Assembly: GCA_027371665.1 (NCBI GenBank)
Contig: DAHXMP010000057.1
Span: forward strand, 1 to 7,193
DNA length: 7,193 bases
DNA from: Bacteroidota bacterium
Lineage (GTDB): Bacteria > Bacteroidota > Ignavibacteria > Kapaibacteriales > UBA2268
Direction: 5' to 3'
This document shows, one piece after another, positions 6,417-7,193 of this stretch. The stretch's first letter is position 1. The number at the start of each line of letters is the position of its first letter. Under the pieces are notes generated by a model. The model saw only the letters and a list, made by a program, of their open reading frames with translations, ran no database searches and was not told the DNA's origin. Both the position numbers and the translations under genes were made by a program.

Positions 6417-7193
6417 ATGGAACTTAATGACATAGTTGCAATTTCGGCAGTAAGAACGCCTATGGGTAAATTCGGAGGCTCGTTAAAGGGTATGTCGTCT
6501 TATGATGTAGGGGCGGTTTCCGTAAGGGAAGCATTGAAAAGAGCATCTTTAGATGGAAACCGGGTTGATGAAGTAATCCTGGGAAGCTGCCGCCAGGCGG
6601 GAAACGGGCCAAATCCCGCAAGAACGGCTTCTGTTAGGGGGGGCGTTGACAAATCGGTACCGGTTATTACTCTCAACATGGCTTGCCCGTCGGGAATGAA
6701 AGCGATTTTATTCGCTTCGCAGGCGATTAGGCTCGGTGAGGCTGATGCAGTACTCGTAGGAGGATTCGACAGCATGAGTACCATACCTTATTTATTAAAA
6801 GGGGCGCGATGGGACGGCTTTAAAATGGGAAATAAAACTCTCGAGGACGGATGGAGTGACAGCATTGACCCGCTTATAGGCCAGGGCATGGGTGAAACCG
6901 CCGAAAATCTTTATGATAAATACCAGATTTCGAGAGAGGAACAGGACGAATTTGCAATAAGCAGCCATTTGAAAGCTGCAGCAGCACAAAAGAACGGTTG
7001 GTTCGACGAGGAAATAGTCCCGGTAGAAATTCCCGGTGCCGGGAAAAATCCGCCGACTGTTTTGGATAAGGATGAAACCATAAGGTATGAAATTGATAAG
7101 GCAAAAATGGCAAAAATACCGCCAGCTTTCCGGAAAGACGGGACTGTGTCTGCAGGCAATTCCTGCGGGCTGAGTGACGGTTCGACCGCACTC
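6417..7193 (+). CDS. Acetyl-CoA acetyltransferase / 3-oxoacyl-CoA thiolase, N-terminal part (cut by window end)
   Basis: An open frame of 259 codons runs from ATG 6417 to the window edge without a stop, about two thirds of a normal thiolase of about 390 residues. It cleaves 3-oxoacyl-CoA with CoA to release acetyl-CoA, or condenses two acetyl-CoA. Visible landmarks are 'AISAVRTPMGKFGGSLKG' (8-25), 'RQAGNGPNPARTAS' (59-72), the nucleophilic Cys90 in 'NMACPSGMKA' (87-96), 'VGGFDSMS' (114-121), 'MGETAEN' (158-164) and 'AGNSCGLSDGSTAL' (246-259). The C-terminal His and second Cys motifs lie beyond the window. GAAAGG ends 11 bases upstream of the ATG, a rather long spacing. It follows the SDR by 176 bp in the same direction. 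Context suggests thiolysis of 3-oxopimeloyl-CoA to glutaryl-CoA and acetyl-CoA; acetoacetyl-CoA metabolism is the alternative. Confidence 0.92.
   Translation, partial: MELNDIVAISAVRTPMGKFGGSLKGMSSYDVGAVSVREALKRASLDGNRVDEVILGSCRQAGNGPNPARTASVRGGVDKSVPVITLNMACPSGMKAILFASQAIRLGEADAVLVGGFDSMSTIPYLLKGARWDGFKMGNKTLEDGWSDSIDPLIGQGMGETAENLYDKYQISREEQDEFAISSHLKAAAAQKNGWFDEEIVPVEIPGAGKNPPTVLDKDETIRYEIDKAKMAKIPPAFRKDGTVSAGNSCGLSDGSTAL

Noticed and set aside
6500..7191. Minus-strand open frames inside the thiolase gene
   Set aside because: They are shadows of the plus-strand thiolase frame, which is open to the window end and carries all expected N-terminal motifs.

Overview
The window carries seven protein-coding genes in two divergent groups, with an AT-rich control region of about 420 bp between them (5061-5484). 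I see no tRNA, rRNA, CRISPR array, transposase or integrase. The organism is most likely an anaerobic member of the Bacteroidota/Ignavibacteria (FCB) group. One gene encodes an exported beta-helix protein ending in a type IX-secretion-like sorting domain, two others encode small lipoproteins, and DNA between genes is visibly AT-rich. This placement is inference from gene content, not a phylogeny.

Leftward group (minus strand, read from 5060 down to 14): oah/bamA-type ring-opening hydrolase, a small cysteine-motif lipoprotein, a 659-residue secreted beta-helix protein, dch-type dienoyl-CoA hydratase, and a lipoprotein with a carboxypeptidase-regulatory-like fold. Gaps are about 30, 32, 32 and 67 bp with no obvious terminator, so one transcript is plausible. 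Oah and Dch are signature enzymes of anaerobic benzoyl-CoA degradation. Dch hydrates cyclohexa-1,5-diene-1-carbonyl-CoA. Oah hydrolytically opens the ring of 6-oxocyclohex-1-ene-1-carbonyl-CoA to give 3-hydroxypimeloyl-CoA.

Rightward group (plus strand, 5485 to the window end): a FabG-like short-chain dehydrogenase and a thiolase that is cut off by the window edge. By context they could carry out the next two steps, 3-hydroxypimeloyl-CoA to 3-oxopimeloyl-CoA and then thiolysis to glutaryl-CoA plus acetyl-CoA. The window would then cover most of the lower benzoyl-CoA pathway. The benzoyl-CoA reductase and a classical 6-hydroxycyclohexene-carbonyl-CoA dehydrogenase (Had) are not in view.

The control region holds a perfect 18-bp palindrome near the oah promoter side, two longer inverted repeats, and an 18-bp direct repeat (17/18 identical) whose copies start exactly 100 bp apart. 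No regulator gene is in the window. The most unusual points are an aromatic ring-cleavage module in a probable T9SS bacterium, its interleaving with cell-surface genes, and the structured divergent control region.
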